The position numbers were made by a program, and so were the translations under genes. A stretch of 42,914 nucleotides of DNA from an uncultured Eubacteriales bacterium (GTDB lineage: Bacteria > Bacillota > Clostridia > Oscillospirales > Acutalibacteraceae): assembly GCA_900315875.1 (NCBI GenBank), contig ONAX01000023.1, forward strand, positions 1 through 42,914, given 5' to 3'. Positions 8,557-16,636 of this stretch are shown here, one piece after another (the stretch's first letter is position 1; each line of letters begins with the position of its first letter). The notes under the pieces are model-generated. The model did not search any database, was not told where the DNA came from, and was given only the letters and a program-made list of their open reading frames with translations.

Positions 8557-9639
8557 ATGTCATTCCAGCTTTGCAGAAAGGTTCGCGAGCTTGAACCTTA
8601 TGAGCCGATAAGCGGAGATTACCGCGTCAGGCTTGACGCAAATGAATCCTGCTTCAATATGCCCGCAGACGTTGTAGAGGAAATCAGGGAAATAGCTGCG
8701 TCGGCTGCCTTTAACCGCTATCCCGACCCGACTGCAAAAAAGCTTATCGAAAGCTTTGCAAAATACTACGGGATCAGCGCGGATAATGTAACTGCAACAA
8801 ACGGCTCGGATGAAATGCTGTATCTTCTGGCATCCGCCATGCTTCAGCGCGGCAGCCGTGTTGTGACCGTCGACCCGGATTTTTCGATGTATGCCTTTTA
8901 TTCCTTCCTGTCTGAAAACGAGGTCCTGACCTACAGCAAGAAGGATATGCAGATCGACGTCGATGAGCTTATTGCCTTTGTAAATGACAATAATGCCGAT
9001 ATGCTGATTTTCTCGAACCCATGCAACCCTACCGGCAGAGGAATCTGTGCAGACGACGCAAGAAGGCTTGTCCGCTCAGTCGGGGACTGTCTTGTGGTAC
9101 TGGATGAAGCATATATGGATTTCTGGGATCAGTCGCTGCTTTCACAGGCGCATGAATATGATAACCTGATCGTTCTTAAAACCGCCTCAAAGGCAGTCGG
9201 CAGCGCAGCTCTCAGACTTGGCTTTGCTGTTGCAAACGAAACGATAACAAAAGCTCTCAGGGCGGTCAAATCGCCGTATAATGTAAATTCCCTGTCGCAG
9301 GCTATCGGTGAGTGCATATATTCTCACCCGGAGCTTCTGCGCAGAAACCGCGATGAGATAGTGGAAAATACACGGGATCTTTTTGGAAGCATATACGGGC
9401 TTGTGCGCAATTATGAGCTGAACATCAGGCTTTATGAGCCTTGCGCGAATTTCGTCTTTGCACAGACGGATAAAGCAAAGAATATCTATGAGTACCTTCT
9501 CAGCCAGAGTATTGCCGTTCGTTATTTTGCAGGATACGGCGCGCTGAGAATAACCTCAGGCACAAAAGAGGAAAACGCAGCCCTGCTTTCGGCATTGGAA
9601 CGCTGCGTGCTTGAAAATATGATAAAAAGTAATCGCTGA
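8557..9639 (+). CDS. hisC: Histidinol-phosphate aminotransferase
   Basis: This 360-residue fold-type I PLP aminotransferase converts imidazole acetol phosphate and glutamate to histidinol phosphate. The N-terminal RLDANES, the NGSDEMLY segment, FSNPCNPTGRG (around 155), VLDEAYMDF (around 187) and the PLP lysine in TASKAVGSAALRLGF (around 210) fit HisC. It ends the first his transcript unit; 147 nt with a new promoter separate it from hisB. Related aminotransferases (tyrosine, phenylalanine) share these motifs, but its place between hisD and hisB settles the assignment. Confidence 0.94.
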   Translation: MSFQLCRKVRELEPYEPISGDYRVRLDANESCFNMPADVVEEIREIAASAAFNRYPDPTAKKLIESFAKYYGISADNVTATNGSDEMLYLLASAMLQRGSRVVTVDPDFSMYAFYSFLSENEVLTYSKKDMQIDVDELIAFVNDNNADMLIFSNPCNPTGRGICADDARRLVRSVGDCLVVLDEAYMDFWDQSLLSQAHEYDNLIVLKTASKAVGSAALRLGFAVANETITKALRAVKSPYNVNSLSQAIGECIYSHPELLRRNRDEIVENTRDLFGSIYGLVRNYELNIRLYEPCANFVFAQTDKAKNIYEYLLSQSIAVRYFAGYGALRITSGTKEENAALLSALERCVLENMIKSNR

Positions 9640-9672
9640 GGTTTTATTCTAATTGTAAAAAATGGTTAAAAT

Positions 9673-9756
9673 AATTAACTTTCGGGTTAATTGTATTTAC
9701 AAACCGGAAAAAATGTTCTATACTTTAGTAAGCACTGAAATCTGTCAGTGCTTACT
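9673..9756 (+). promoter_or_regulatory. hisB promoter with 12-bp inverted repeat at the start site
   Basis: TTTACA (9696-9701), a 17-nt spacer and TATACT (9719-9724) make a near-consensus promoter. AGTAAGCACTGA (9727-9738) and TCAGTGCTTACT (9745-9756) form a perfect 12-bp inverted repeat with a 6-nt loop that covers the expected transcription start. A weaker pair, AATTAAC/GTTAATT (9673-9679 and 9686-9692), sits just before the -35. The large repeat lacks a T-run, so it is not an ordinary terminator. It may be a repressor operator or a 5'-end hairpin on the hisBAIE mRNA. Confidence 0.7.
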
Positions 9757-9786
9757 TGCATTGTCGATCAGACAGAGGTGAAGAAA

Positions 9787-10365
9787 ATGCGTCAATCTAC
9801 CGTAACAAGAGAAACAAAGGAAACAAAGATCACAGTAACGCTGGATCTCGACGGAGGAGAGGTTTCGGTTAATACCGGGATAGGCTTTTTCGATCATATG
9901 CTGACCGCCTTCGGTGTACACGGCGGCTTCGGACTCAGCGTTCAGGCTGAGGGTGATCTGGAGGTTGACTGCCACCATACAATAGAGGATACGGGCATCG
10001 TGCTCGGCAAGGCTCTGTGCGAAGCGCTCGGCGACAAGGCCGGAATAAACCGCTTCGGCAGCTTCTATGTCCCCATGGACGAGGCGCTGGGCTTTTGTGC
10101 TCTCGATATCAGCGGCAGACCCTACCTTGTATTTGACGCTGCTTTTCCGCAGGAGTGTATCGGAGGCTATGACAGCTGCATGACAGAGGAATTCATGCGT
10201 GCGTTTGCCTTCAATTCAGGGCTTACTCTGCACCTGCAGTGCCCCTACGGCAAGAATTCACACCACATGACGGAGGCTCTTTACAAGGCACTGGCACATG
10301 CACTTGCCCAGGCTGTGACAAGAAACTGCGACGGACGTGCGCTTTCTACAAAGGGCGTTCTGTAA
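9787..10365 (+). CDS. hisB: Imidazoleglycerol-phosphate dehydratase
   Basis: This monofunctional, 192-residue HisB dehydrates imidazole glycerol phosphate to imidazole acetol phosphate using a two-manganese site. The paired metal motifs are visible: FFDHMLTAFGVHGGF early, then DCHHTIED (around 60), and in the second half NSHHMTEALYKALAHAL. There is no histidinol phosphatase domain, so that activity must come from another gene, not seen in this window. The start at 9787 is preferred because GAGGTG lies 6 nt upstream and the protein then begins at the family's usual N-terminus. A longer frame begins at 9748, inside the inverted repeat. Confidence 0.94.
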   Translation: MRQSTVTRETKETKITVTLDLDGGEVSVNTGIGFFDHMLTAFGVHGGFGLSVQAEGDLEVDCHHTIEDTGIVLGKALCEALGDKAGINRFGSFYVPMDEALGFCALDISGRPYLVFDAAFPQECIGGYDSCMTEEFMRAFAFNSGLTLHLQCPYGKNSHHMTEALYKALAHALAQAVTRNCDGRALSTKGVL

Positions 10366-10403
10366 GACCGGCAAAAAGGAACATTTTGAAAGGTTGATAA
10401 TTA

Positions 10404-11150
10404 ATGCTTATATTACCGGCAATAGATATAAAGGACGGAAACTGCGTAAGACTTCAGAAGGGTGATTACGCAACTGCACACAAGGTAGCAGATAGCGCTG
10501 TTGAAACAGCAAAGAGATTTGAAGCTGCCGGTGCAAAATTCATGCATATGGTTGATCTTGACGGCGCAAAGGACGGAAAGAGAATCAATTCCGATCTTAT
10601 CCTCGACGTCAGGAAGAATGTTGATCTCAGAATCGAAGTAGGCGGAGGCATCCGTACAATGGAGGATGTTGACTTCTATATCGAAAACGGCATCGACCGC
10701 GTTATCCTCGGCTCCGCTGCAATAAAGGATCCGGATTTTGTCCGCGAGGCAGTAAAAAAGTATTCGGAGAAGATAGCAGTCAGCATAGACGCTAAAAACG
10801 GCTTCGTTTCCGCAGAGGGCTGGACGGACAATTCTGAGGTCAATTACATTGATCTTGCAAAGGAAATGGAGGATATCGGCGTAAAATACATCATCTTTAC
10901 CGATATTTCCAAGGACGGCATGCTCAGCGGTCCGAACCTTACAATGCTCGACGAGCTGAAAACAAGCGTAAAGTGCAGCATCATCGCTTCCGGCGGCGTT
11001 GCAAGCCTGAAGGATATAATCAATCTCACAGATCTCGATATCTACGGCGCTATCTGCGGAAAGGCTATCTACAGCGGCACACTTAACCTTTCGCAGGCTA
11101 TTGAGGTCGCTCATGCGGCAAAGCATAACGGCAAAGGAGCAAACATCTGA
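10404..11150 (+). CDS. hisA: ProFAR isomerase HisA
   Basis: This 248-residue TIM barrel opens the ring of ProFAR to give PRFAR, the substrate of HisF/HisH. The catalytic aspartates are in LPAIDIKDG (Asp8) and AVSIDAKNG (about 127-135). Two phosphate-binding ends are seen at [12 protein letters not shown] and at [10 protein letters not shown], and [13 protein letters not shown] is typical of HisA rather than HisF. It follows hisB by 38 nt and overlaps hisI by 1 nt. In most clostridial operons hisH precedes and hisF follows hisA; neither is here, so PRFAR conversion relies on genes elsewhere. Confidence 0.93.
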   Translation: MLILPAIDIKDGNCVRLQKGDYATAHKVADSAVETAKRFEAAGAKFMHMVDLDGAKDGKRINSDLILDVRKNVDLRIEVGGGIRTMEDVDFYIENGIDRVILGSAAIKDPDFVREAVKKYSEKIAVSIDAKNGFVSAEGWTDNSEVNYIDLAKEMEDIGVKYIIFTDISKDGMLSGPNLTMLDELKTSVKCSIIASGGVASLKDIINLTDLDIYGAICGKAIYSGTLNLSQAIEVAHAAKHNGKGANI

Positions 11151-11500
11151 TGGGCAGATTCGATTTCATAGACGATTATTTCAAAAAGTCGGAGCTTCTG
11201 CCTGCTGTTGTGCAGGAGCGCTCAACCGGTCAGGTGCTCATGCTTGCATATATGAACCGCGAGTCAATGCAGAAGACCTTTGAAACCGGCTATACATGGT
11301 TCTGGAGCCGTTCAAGACAGGAGCTGTGGAACAAGGGCGCTACATCGGGGCACCTGCAGAAGGTTGTGGATATAAAGGGCGACTGCGACAAGGATACCCT
11401 TCTTGTTATAGTGGATCAGACAGGCCCCGCTTGCCACACGGGCAGTCATTCATGCTTTTTCAATAATATCTGGGAGGAATACAAAAGTGGAGAACAATAA
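11150..11500 (+). CDS. hisI: Phosphoribosyl-AMP cyclohydrolase
   Basis: This is a 116-residue PRA-CH, the zinc- and magnesium-dependent enzyme that opens the adenine ring of phosphoribosyl-AMP. The ATG overlaps the hisA stop. Family segments are present: [31 protein letters not shown], then the metal and zinc ligands in ATSGHLQKV and GDCDKDTLL, with the late [14 protein letters not shown]. The cyclohydrolase is separate from HisE here, whereas in many bacteria the two are fused. It overlaps hisE by 14 nt. Confidence 0.95.
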   Translation: MGRFDFIDDYFKKSELLPAVVQERSTGQVLMLAYMNRESMQKTFETGYTWFWSRSRQELWNKGATSGHLQKVVDIKGDCDKDTLLVIVDQTGPACHTGSHSCFFNNIWEEYKSGEQ

Positions 11501-11819
11501 CGAGCTTTATGATCTTTATGCAACGATAATGAGCCGCAAGGAGGAAAAACAGGAGGGTTCGTATACCTGCTATCTCTTTGAAAAGGGTCTGGACAAGATC
11601 CTCAAGAAGGTGGGCGAGGAGTGCAGCGAAACGATCATCGCAGCCAAAAACGGCAACAATGAGGAAACCGTGCTGGAAATATCCGACCTTATCTATCACC
11701 TTTTTGTAATGATGGCAGCTCAGGGAATTACGGTTGACGAGGTAATGGCTGAGCTTTCAAAGAGAAGTCAGAAAACAGGCAACCTCAAAACCTTTCACCA
11801 GGTTGACAAGAACACCTGA
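11487..11819 (+). CDS. hisE: Phosphoribosyl-ATP pyrophosphohydrolase
   Basis: This is a 110-residue all-alpha MazG-like pyrophosphohydrolase that converts phosphoribosyl-ATP to phosphoribosyl-AMP, the second step of the pathway. The metal-binding helices appear as [20 protein letters not shown] and the [19 protein letters not shown] stretch. The start is GTG at 11487, supported by GGGAGGA about 10 nt upstream and lying inside the end of hisI. It is the last gene of the unit, and a hairpin terminator begins 17 nt after its stop. Confidence 0.94.
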   Translation: MENNNELYDLYATIMSRKEEKQEGSYTCYLFEKGLDKILKKVGEECSETIIAAKNGNNEETVLEISDLIYHLFVMMAAQGITVDEVMAELSKRSQKTGNLKTFHQVDKNT

Positions 11820-11835
11820 TAAGTGAGAGTTATTT

Positions 11836-11865
11836 ACACCGTCCGTTTACGGGCGGTGTTTTTTT
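11836..11865 (+). terminator. Intrinsic terminator of the his operon
   Basis: ACACCGTCCG (11836-11845) pairs with CGGGCGGTGT (11850-11859), with one T-G wobble, around the 4-nt loop TTTA. A run of six or more T follows. This is a textbook rho-independent terminator right after hisE. Confidence 0.92.
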
Positions 11866-11958
11866 GAGCAAACTGACTATTATTGTGCTTAAAAATACCG
11901 TATATTGGGGTTATCTATAAAAAATTATGGAAATATTGTATATAATGTCCATTTATAA

Positions 11959-11988
11959 TTGACATGGGCTGCCGGGAAATGATATAAT
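11959..11988 (+). promoter_or_regulatory. Sugar transferase promoter
   Basis: TTGACA (11959-11964), an 18-nt spacer and TATAAT (11983-11988) are an exact match to both consensus hexamers. The start codon lies about 60 nt downstream behind CGGAGG. The preceding part of the gap (11866-11958) is AT-rich with no gene seen. Confidence 0.8.
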
Positions 11989-12046
11989 CTTAATTAATGA
12001 AAGACAGTCAGTACCGGTGTGTATAATTGATCGGAGGATGACAGCG

Positions 12047-12742
12047 ATGGTAAATGAAGCAGCGGCATCCGGTATCGGATCCGACGAGATCATTCTTGAA
12101 TATGAAGGCAAGACCTGTCCCTACAGAGAAAGGACAGGATTCAGTATATTGAAAAGACTTTTTGATATTGGTTCGTCTCTTTTAGCACTTACGGTTCTCA
12201 GTCCCATTCTTGTTGTTTCTGCAATTTGCATCTGTCTTGACGACGGTCAGGGCAAGCCGCTCTTTGTTCAGAAGCGAGTCGGCAAAAACGGGAAAACCTT
12301 CAGGCTGTATAAATTCCGTACCATGTGCGTTGACGCTGAGGCGAAGAAGGCAAGCCTGCGTGAGCTGAACGAAGCCGACGGCCCCGCTTTCAAGATCAAG
12401 GACGACCCGCGTATCACAAAGGTCGGAAAGTTCCTCAGATCTACCAATATAGACGAGCTTCCGCAGCTGCTGAATATCCTTATGGGCGACATGTCCGTTG
12501 TAGGCCCCAGACCTCCTCTTCCGGATGAGGTGGAGCAGTACAGCAAATCCGACAGGCAGAGATTGCTTGTGACTCCCGGACTTACCTGTTTCTGGCAGGC
12601 AAGCACCGACAGAAACGATATTTCCTTTGCCCGCTGGATGGAGCTCGACAGAAAGTACATTGCCGAGAGAAGCGTAGGCGTAGACCTGAAGCTTATACTT
12701 AAAACCGTGTATGTCATTTTCAGACATCATGACGGGAGATAA
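12047..12742 (+). CDS. Undecaprenyl-phosphate sugar phosphotransferase
   Basis: This 231-residue bacterial sugar transferase (WcaJ/PglC/EpsL type) moves a sugar phosphate onto undecaprenyl phosphate, the first membrane step of an exopolysaccharide or glycan. A single membrane or re-entrant helix spans about residues 42-64. The family core follows: FVQKRVGKNGKTFRLYKFRT, DDPRITKVGKFLRSTNIDEL, PQLLNILMGDMSVVGPRP, and the late VTPGLTCFWQ. The start at 12047 is favoured because the ATG at 12038 abuts the GGAGG site with no spacing. No other glycan gene adjoins it, so the sugar and product are unknown. Confidence 0.9.
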   Translation: MVNEAAASGIGSDEIILEYEGKTCPYRERTGFSILKRLFDIGSSLLALTVLSPILVVSAICICLDDGQGKPLFVQKRVGKNGKTFRLYKFRTMCVDAEAKKASLRELNEADGPAFKIKDDPRITKVGKFLRSTNIDELPQLLNILMGDMSVVGPRPPLPDEVEQYSKSDRQRLLVTPGLTCFWQASTDRNDISFARWMELDRKYIAERSVGVDLKLILKTVYVIFRHHDGR

Positions 12743-12750
12743 ATTAATCT

Positions 12751-12778
12751 GCTGCCGCAAAAACCGCGGCAGCTTTTT
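12751..12778 (+). terminator. Terminator after the sugar transferase, overlapping antitoxin remnant
   Basis: GCTGCCGC (12751-12758) pairs perfectly with GCGGCAGC (12766-12773) around 7 nt, and TTTTT follows (12774-12778). The last stem base and the T-tract read as the first recognisable antitoxin codons, Leu-Phe, so the terminator tail and the truncated gene share bases. Confidence 0.88.
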
Positions 12779-12982
12779 GCTAGTCTCGGGCTTGATACTT
12801 CTACTGCTGTAAGAATGTTTCTGACAGCGGCGATTGAATACAATGGGCTGCCTTTTGAAGTACGCCATAAATCCATGCCCGAAGAATTACAGAGAGCTAT
12901 TTATGAAACACGAAACAGGACAAACCTGAATGGTCCGTACGATACGGCTGAAGAAGCCGTAGCAGCAATGCTGGAGGACTGA
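12773..12982 (+). pseudogene. N-terminally truncated RelB/DinJ-type antitoxin
   Basis: An open frame ending in TGA at 12980-12982 reads LFASLGLDTSTAVRMF, then GLPFEVR, and ends TAEEAVAAMLED. This is the conserved body and C-terminal end of RelB/DinJ antitoxins. The first 15-20 residues, which include the ribbon strand that binds DNA, are missing. The frame instead runs back into a terminator hairpin and the preceding gene's stop, with no ATG, GTG or TTG before an internal ATG at 12815. A protein started there (55 residues) could keep toxin-binding parts but not the ribbon-helix-helix. Its GGAGG and stop lead directly into the toxin start, the normal TA-operon layout. I call it a decayed antitoxin. 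Confidence 0.72.
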
Positions 12983-12985
12983 ACA

Positions 12986-13264
12986 GTGTACAGGATTGAA
13001 TTTACCAATGAAATGAAGCGCAACGTCAAGCTGATGCGTAAGCGCGGAAAAGACATTTCAAAGCTGACCGATATTCTCAACAAGCTGGCAAGTGGGCAGG
13101 TTTTGCCGCAAAGTAACAATGATCATCAGCTTACCGACAATCTGAGGGATTTTCGTAAATGCCACATAGAACCGGACTGGCTGCTTGTATATCAGATACA
13201 TGATGATATATTGATTTTGACAGCTACCGCGACAGGGACACATTCGGACCTGTTCGGAAAGTGA
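12986..13264 (+). CDS. YafQ-type RelE-superfamily toxin, possibly inactive
   Basis: This 92-residue protein has the YafQ pattern. YafQ cuts mRNA in the ribosome A site. From memory of E. coli YafQ, the catalytic set is two histidines, Asp-Trp, an arginine and a C-terminal histidine. Here I see DHQL (His47), CHIEPDW (His60, Asp64, Trp65) and TGTHSDLF (His86). The arginine expected four residues before the last histidine is alanine (Ala82, in TATATGTH). The start is GTG at 12986, with GGAGG 8 nt upstream inside the antitoxin remnant. With a truncated antitoxin and a terminator upstream, the pair looks degenerate: poorly expressed, disarmed, or both. Confidence 0.82.
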   Translation: MYRIEFTNEMKRNVKLMRKRGKDISKLTDILNKLASGQVLPQSNNDHQLTDNLRDFRKCHIEPDWLLVYQIHDDILILTATATGTHSDLFGK

Positions 13265-13281
13265 TTATCGCCAGATCGGAC

Positions 13282-13309
13282 TTGATTGTTTACTAATTCA
13301 GGATATAAT
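13282..13309 (+). promoter_or_regulatory. Candidate promoter for the orphan gene at 13389
   Basis: TTGATT (13282-13287), a 16-nt spacer and TATAAT (13304-13309) fit a sigma-A promoter about 80 nt upstream of the next start codon. The leader between them is AT-rich, as is the gene. Confidence 0.5.
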
Positions 13310-13388
13310 ATTGAAATCTTACTTCTGAAATTATTGTATATAGGTTGTTAATTGTAAAATAATTACAGAATAAAAGGTGTGAATAAAC

Positions 13389-13838
13389 ATGAGTGAAGAA
13401 AACTATATGGATCAATTCGATGATCCGGAAGATTTTATCAGACATCAGCTATTGGCGAATGGTTATTGTTCTGATACATTAACCAAAAAGGAAATGTATC
13501 ATTTGATTAAGGATAATAATATCGAATTTCAATTGAGTAAAGGTGTTATTGAATATACAAAAAAGAAAGACATGCTTGATGCTCTTTTAACCAAATTATC
13601 TTATAGAGATTTAGCGGATTATGTCGGTGTATTAAGAAAATCATTCTGTATGAAATTCAACATTACTATTGATGAGTTTAATATCCTTGTTGCAAATGAT
13701 CTGATACATAAATCAGGAAGTTTCATCACCGTAAGAAATCCATATAAAACAAATGCGACCTGGAGCAAATGGTGCTGGTATAATGTTTATGATTATTTTG
13801 AACTGACTGATGAAATAATACATAGATCACTTAATTAG
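13389..13838 (+). CDS. Hypothetical protein, AT-rich orphan
   Basis: I do not recognise this 149-residue protein. It starts at an ATG behind AAAGGTGTG. It is acidic at the N-terminus (MDQFDDPEDF), has a predicted helical middle (KKKDMLDALLTKLSYRDLAD), and ends with an aromatic-rich stretch (TWSKWCWYNVYDYFEL). No signal peptide or membrane segment is visible. Its base composition is far more AT-rich than the flanking sugar transferase and groES genes, and it lies beside the toxin-antitoxin remnant, so acquisition by transfer is likely. Roles such as immunity protein or phage accessory factor are possible but not supported by a visible motif. Confidence 0.65.
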   Translation: MSEENYMDQFDDPEDFIRHQLLANGYCSDTLTKKEMYHLIKDNNIEFQLSKGVIEYTKKKDMLDALLTKLSYRDLADYVGVLRKSFCMKFNITIDEFNILVANDLIHKSGSFITVRNPYKTNATWSKWCWYNVYDYFELTDEIIHRSLN

Positions 13839-13855
13839 TACTGGATTCGATATTT

Positions 13856-13878
13856 AAGGACTGCTGCGGCAGTCCTTT
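13856..13878 (+). terminator. Weak hairpin terminator
   Basis: AAGGACTGC (13856-13864) pairs perfectly with GCAGTCCTT (13869-13877) around a 4-nt loop, but the T-run after it is short. It lies 18 nt after the orphan gene's stop. Confidence 0.55.
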
Positions 13879-13933
13879 GTTGCTGGTTATTATATTTATC
13901 ATCTTCGACAGTTTAGCATCAGATATTAGTCAG

Positions 13934-14016
13934 TCAAAATTATATAGCTCGCCAAGCCTGAACATCATATAAGCCCCTGCGTTAGCATAGAATTTTAAGG
14001 TCGCTGTATGACATTT
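13934..14016 (-). pseudogene. Possible gene remnant (C-terminal tail) on the reverse strand
   Basis: On the reverse strand an open frame reads ATLKFYANAGAYMMFRLGEL followed by YNFD and a TGA stop at 13936-13934. The stretch looks protein-like and is more GC-rich than its surroundings. Towards its N-terminus it runs into the AT-rich groES promoter region with no start codon or ribosome site. It could be the last ~27 codons of a lost gene, or chance. I cannot name a family. Confidence 0.25.
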
Positions 14017-14057
14017 TCTAAAAAATGTAAAAATTTTATGAAAGTGCAAAATAGGGG

Positions 14058-14117
14058 TTGATTTTTTTTGAAAAAGGGTATAGAATACATTTAGCACTCA
14101 GAGAGTGAGAGTGCTAA
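14058..14117 (+). promoter_or_regulatory. groESL promoter and CIRCE operator (HrcA site)
   Basis: TTGATT (14058-14063), 17 nt, TAGAAT (14081-14086) form the promoter. TTAGCACTC (14091-14099), a 9-nt spacer and GAGTGCTAA (14109-14117) match the CIRCE element exactly. CIRCE is bound by the heat-shock repressor HrcA, so groESL here should be derepressed on heat or protein-folding stress. hrcA itself is not in the window. The rest of the 13839-14158 gap holds a weak hairpin terminator, a possible gene remnant and an AT-rich 7-bp hairpin at 14011-14028. Confidence 0.96.
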
Positions 14118-14158
14118 AATTTAATTATCAAATTGTTTGCTGTAAGGAGGCAATATAA

Positions 14159-14443
14159 ATGACTATTAAACCTTTGCTTGACAGAGTTGTTGTTAAGGCT
14201 GAAGAGGCTGAGGAAACAACAAAGAGCGGTATCGTTCTTACCGCCGCTTCGCAGGAAAAGCCCCAGTTCGCTACTGTTGTTGCAGTAGGCCCCGGCGGAA
14301 TGGTTGACGGCAAGGAAGTTACAATGTATGTAAAAGTCGGTGATAAGGTAATCACCAGCAAGTATTCCGGCACAGAGGTTAAGCTTGACGGAGAGGAATA
14401 TAATATCGTTCGTCAGTCTGATATCCTCGCTATCGTGGAATAA
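14159..14443 (+). CDS. groES: Co-chaperonin GroES
   Basis: This 94-residue GroES forms the heptameric lid of the GroEL folding chamber. The start MTIKPLLDRVVVK, the mobile loop around residues 17-32 (EAEETTKSGIVL), VVAVGPGG, and the end YNIVRQSDILAIVE are typical. The ATG follows TAAGGAGGC. It is the first gene after CIRCE and is followed by groEL after 31 nt. Confidence 0.98.
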   Translation: MTIKPLLDRVVVKAEEAEETTKSGIVLTAASQEKPQFATVVAVGPGGMVDGKEVTMYVKVGDKVITSKYSGTEVKLDGEEYNIVRQSDILAIVE

Positions 14444-14468
14444 TCATAAAAAAGGAAAACGGAGGTAA

Positions 14469-16103
<1,635 letters not shown>

Positions 16104-16114
16104 TAAATAACAAG

Positions 16115-16150
16115 ATATCCGCAGTGTGTTTTCATGCTGCGGATATTTTT
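16115..16150 (+). terminator. groESL terminator
   Basis: ATATCCGCAG (16115-16124) pairs perfectly with CTGCGGATAT (16137-16146), followed by a T-run to 16150. Confidence 0.9.
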
Positions 16151-16171
16151 GACTGAAAGGGGAGCAATATC

Positions 16172-16285
16172 ATGCGTGAACTTAAGGTACGCAGCTTTGA
16201 CGGAAAGTTTTTTCTCTGCACAGATAAGGAGGAAAAGTATTTCGCTATAGAAAAGGAAGAAATGCCGGCACAGGTATTCAGTTGA
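16172..16285 (+). CDS. Small ORF, possibly a truncated DUF3006-like protein
   Basis: A 37-codon frame with its own AAAGGGGAG site 9 nt before the ATG encodes a small, charged protein. The segments RSFDGKFFLC and YFAIEKEEMPA resemble, from memory, the N-terminal half of DUF3006 proteins, which are about 70 residues with a late GD-V motif that is missing here. The stop comes 20 nt before the tyrS -35 box. It could be a genuine microprotein or a gene whose second half was lost. It has no visible promoter and sits just past the groEL terminator. Confidence 0.45.
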   Translation: MRELKVRSFDGKFFLCTDKEEKYFAIEKEEMPAQVFS

Positions 16286-16305
16286 TCAGTGTTGATATTT
16301 TGGTG

Positions 16306-16334
16306 TTGACAAAAATATAAAATTTGTTTATACT
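16306..16334 (+). promoter_or_regulatory. tyrS promoter
   Basis: TTGACA (16306-16311), a 17-nt spacer and TATACT (16329-16334) lie directly upstream of the T-box leader, giving a start near 16341. Confidence 0.85.
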
Positions 16335-16340
16335 ATTAAG

Positions 16341-16605
16341 TAATAAAGGCAAGGACGGGAAGAAGTACGCAGGAGCGCTGTGCACAGAGAGGATACGGTC
16401 GGTGTAAGTATCCGTCAGCAACTGAGGAAATACATCCCCGAGCCTACAGGGTGAAAAAACAGTAGTCCTGTACGCTTTGCGCCCGTTATAGCGCAGGGGT
16501 ATGAATGTACCCGTAAAGGCCGGCGCCGTGAGGCGGCGGTAAATTGAGGTGGTACCGCGGTTATTATCGCCCTCTGTATTTATAACTACAGGGGGCTTTT
16601 TCTTA
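16341..16605 (+). promoter_or_regulatory. T-box riboswitch (tyrosine) with terminator
   Basis: The leader contains the conserved T-box core with its TGGT acceptor bulge at 16550-16553 and the ACCGCGG that follows. The T fits a tRNA with discriminator A, as in tRNA-Tyr. At the base of Stem I, CGGGA (16356-16360) pairs with TCCCCG (16435-16440). Within this loop AGTA (16364-16367) faces TAC-A at 16431-16434, so the specifier is the tyrosine codon UAC. The expression platform is GCCCTCTGTA (16569-16578) pairing with TACAGGGGGC (16587-16596) and a T-run. Uncharged tRNA-Tyr should favour the antiterminator and turn on tyrS. Confidence 0.95.
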
Positions 16606-16636
16606 TACGTCCCCGAAAGAGGAAAGGAAGATAAAA

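Noticed and set aside
9748-9786. Upstream in-frame start for hisB
   Set aside because: It begins inside the inverted repeat at the transcription start and has no ribosome site; the ATG at 9787 has GAGGTG and the conserved N-terminus.
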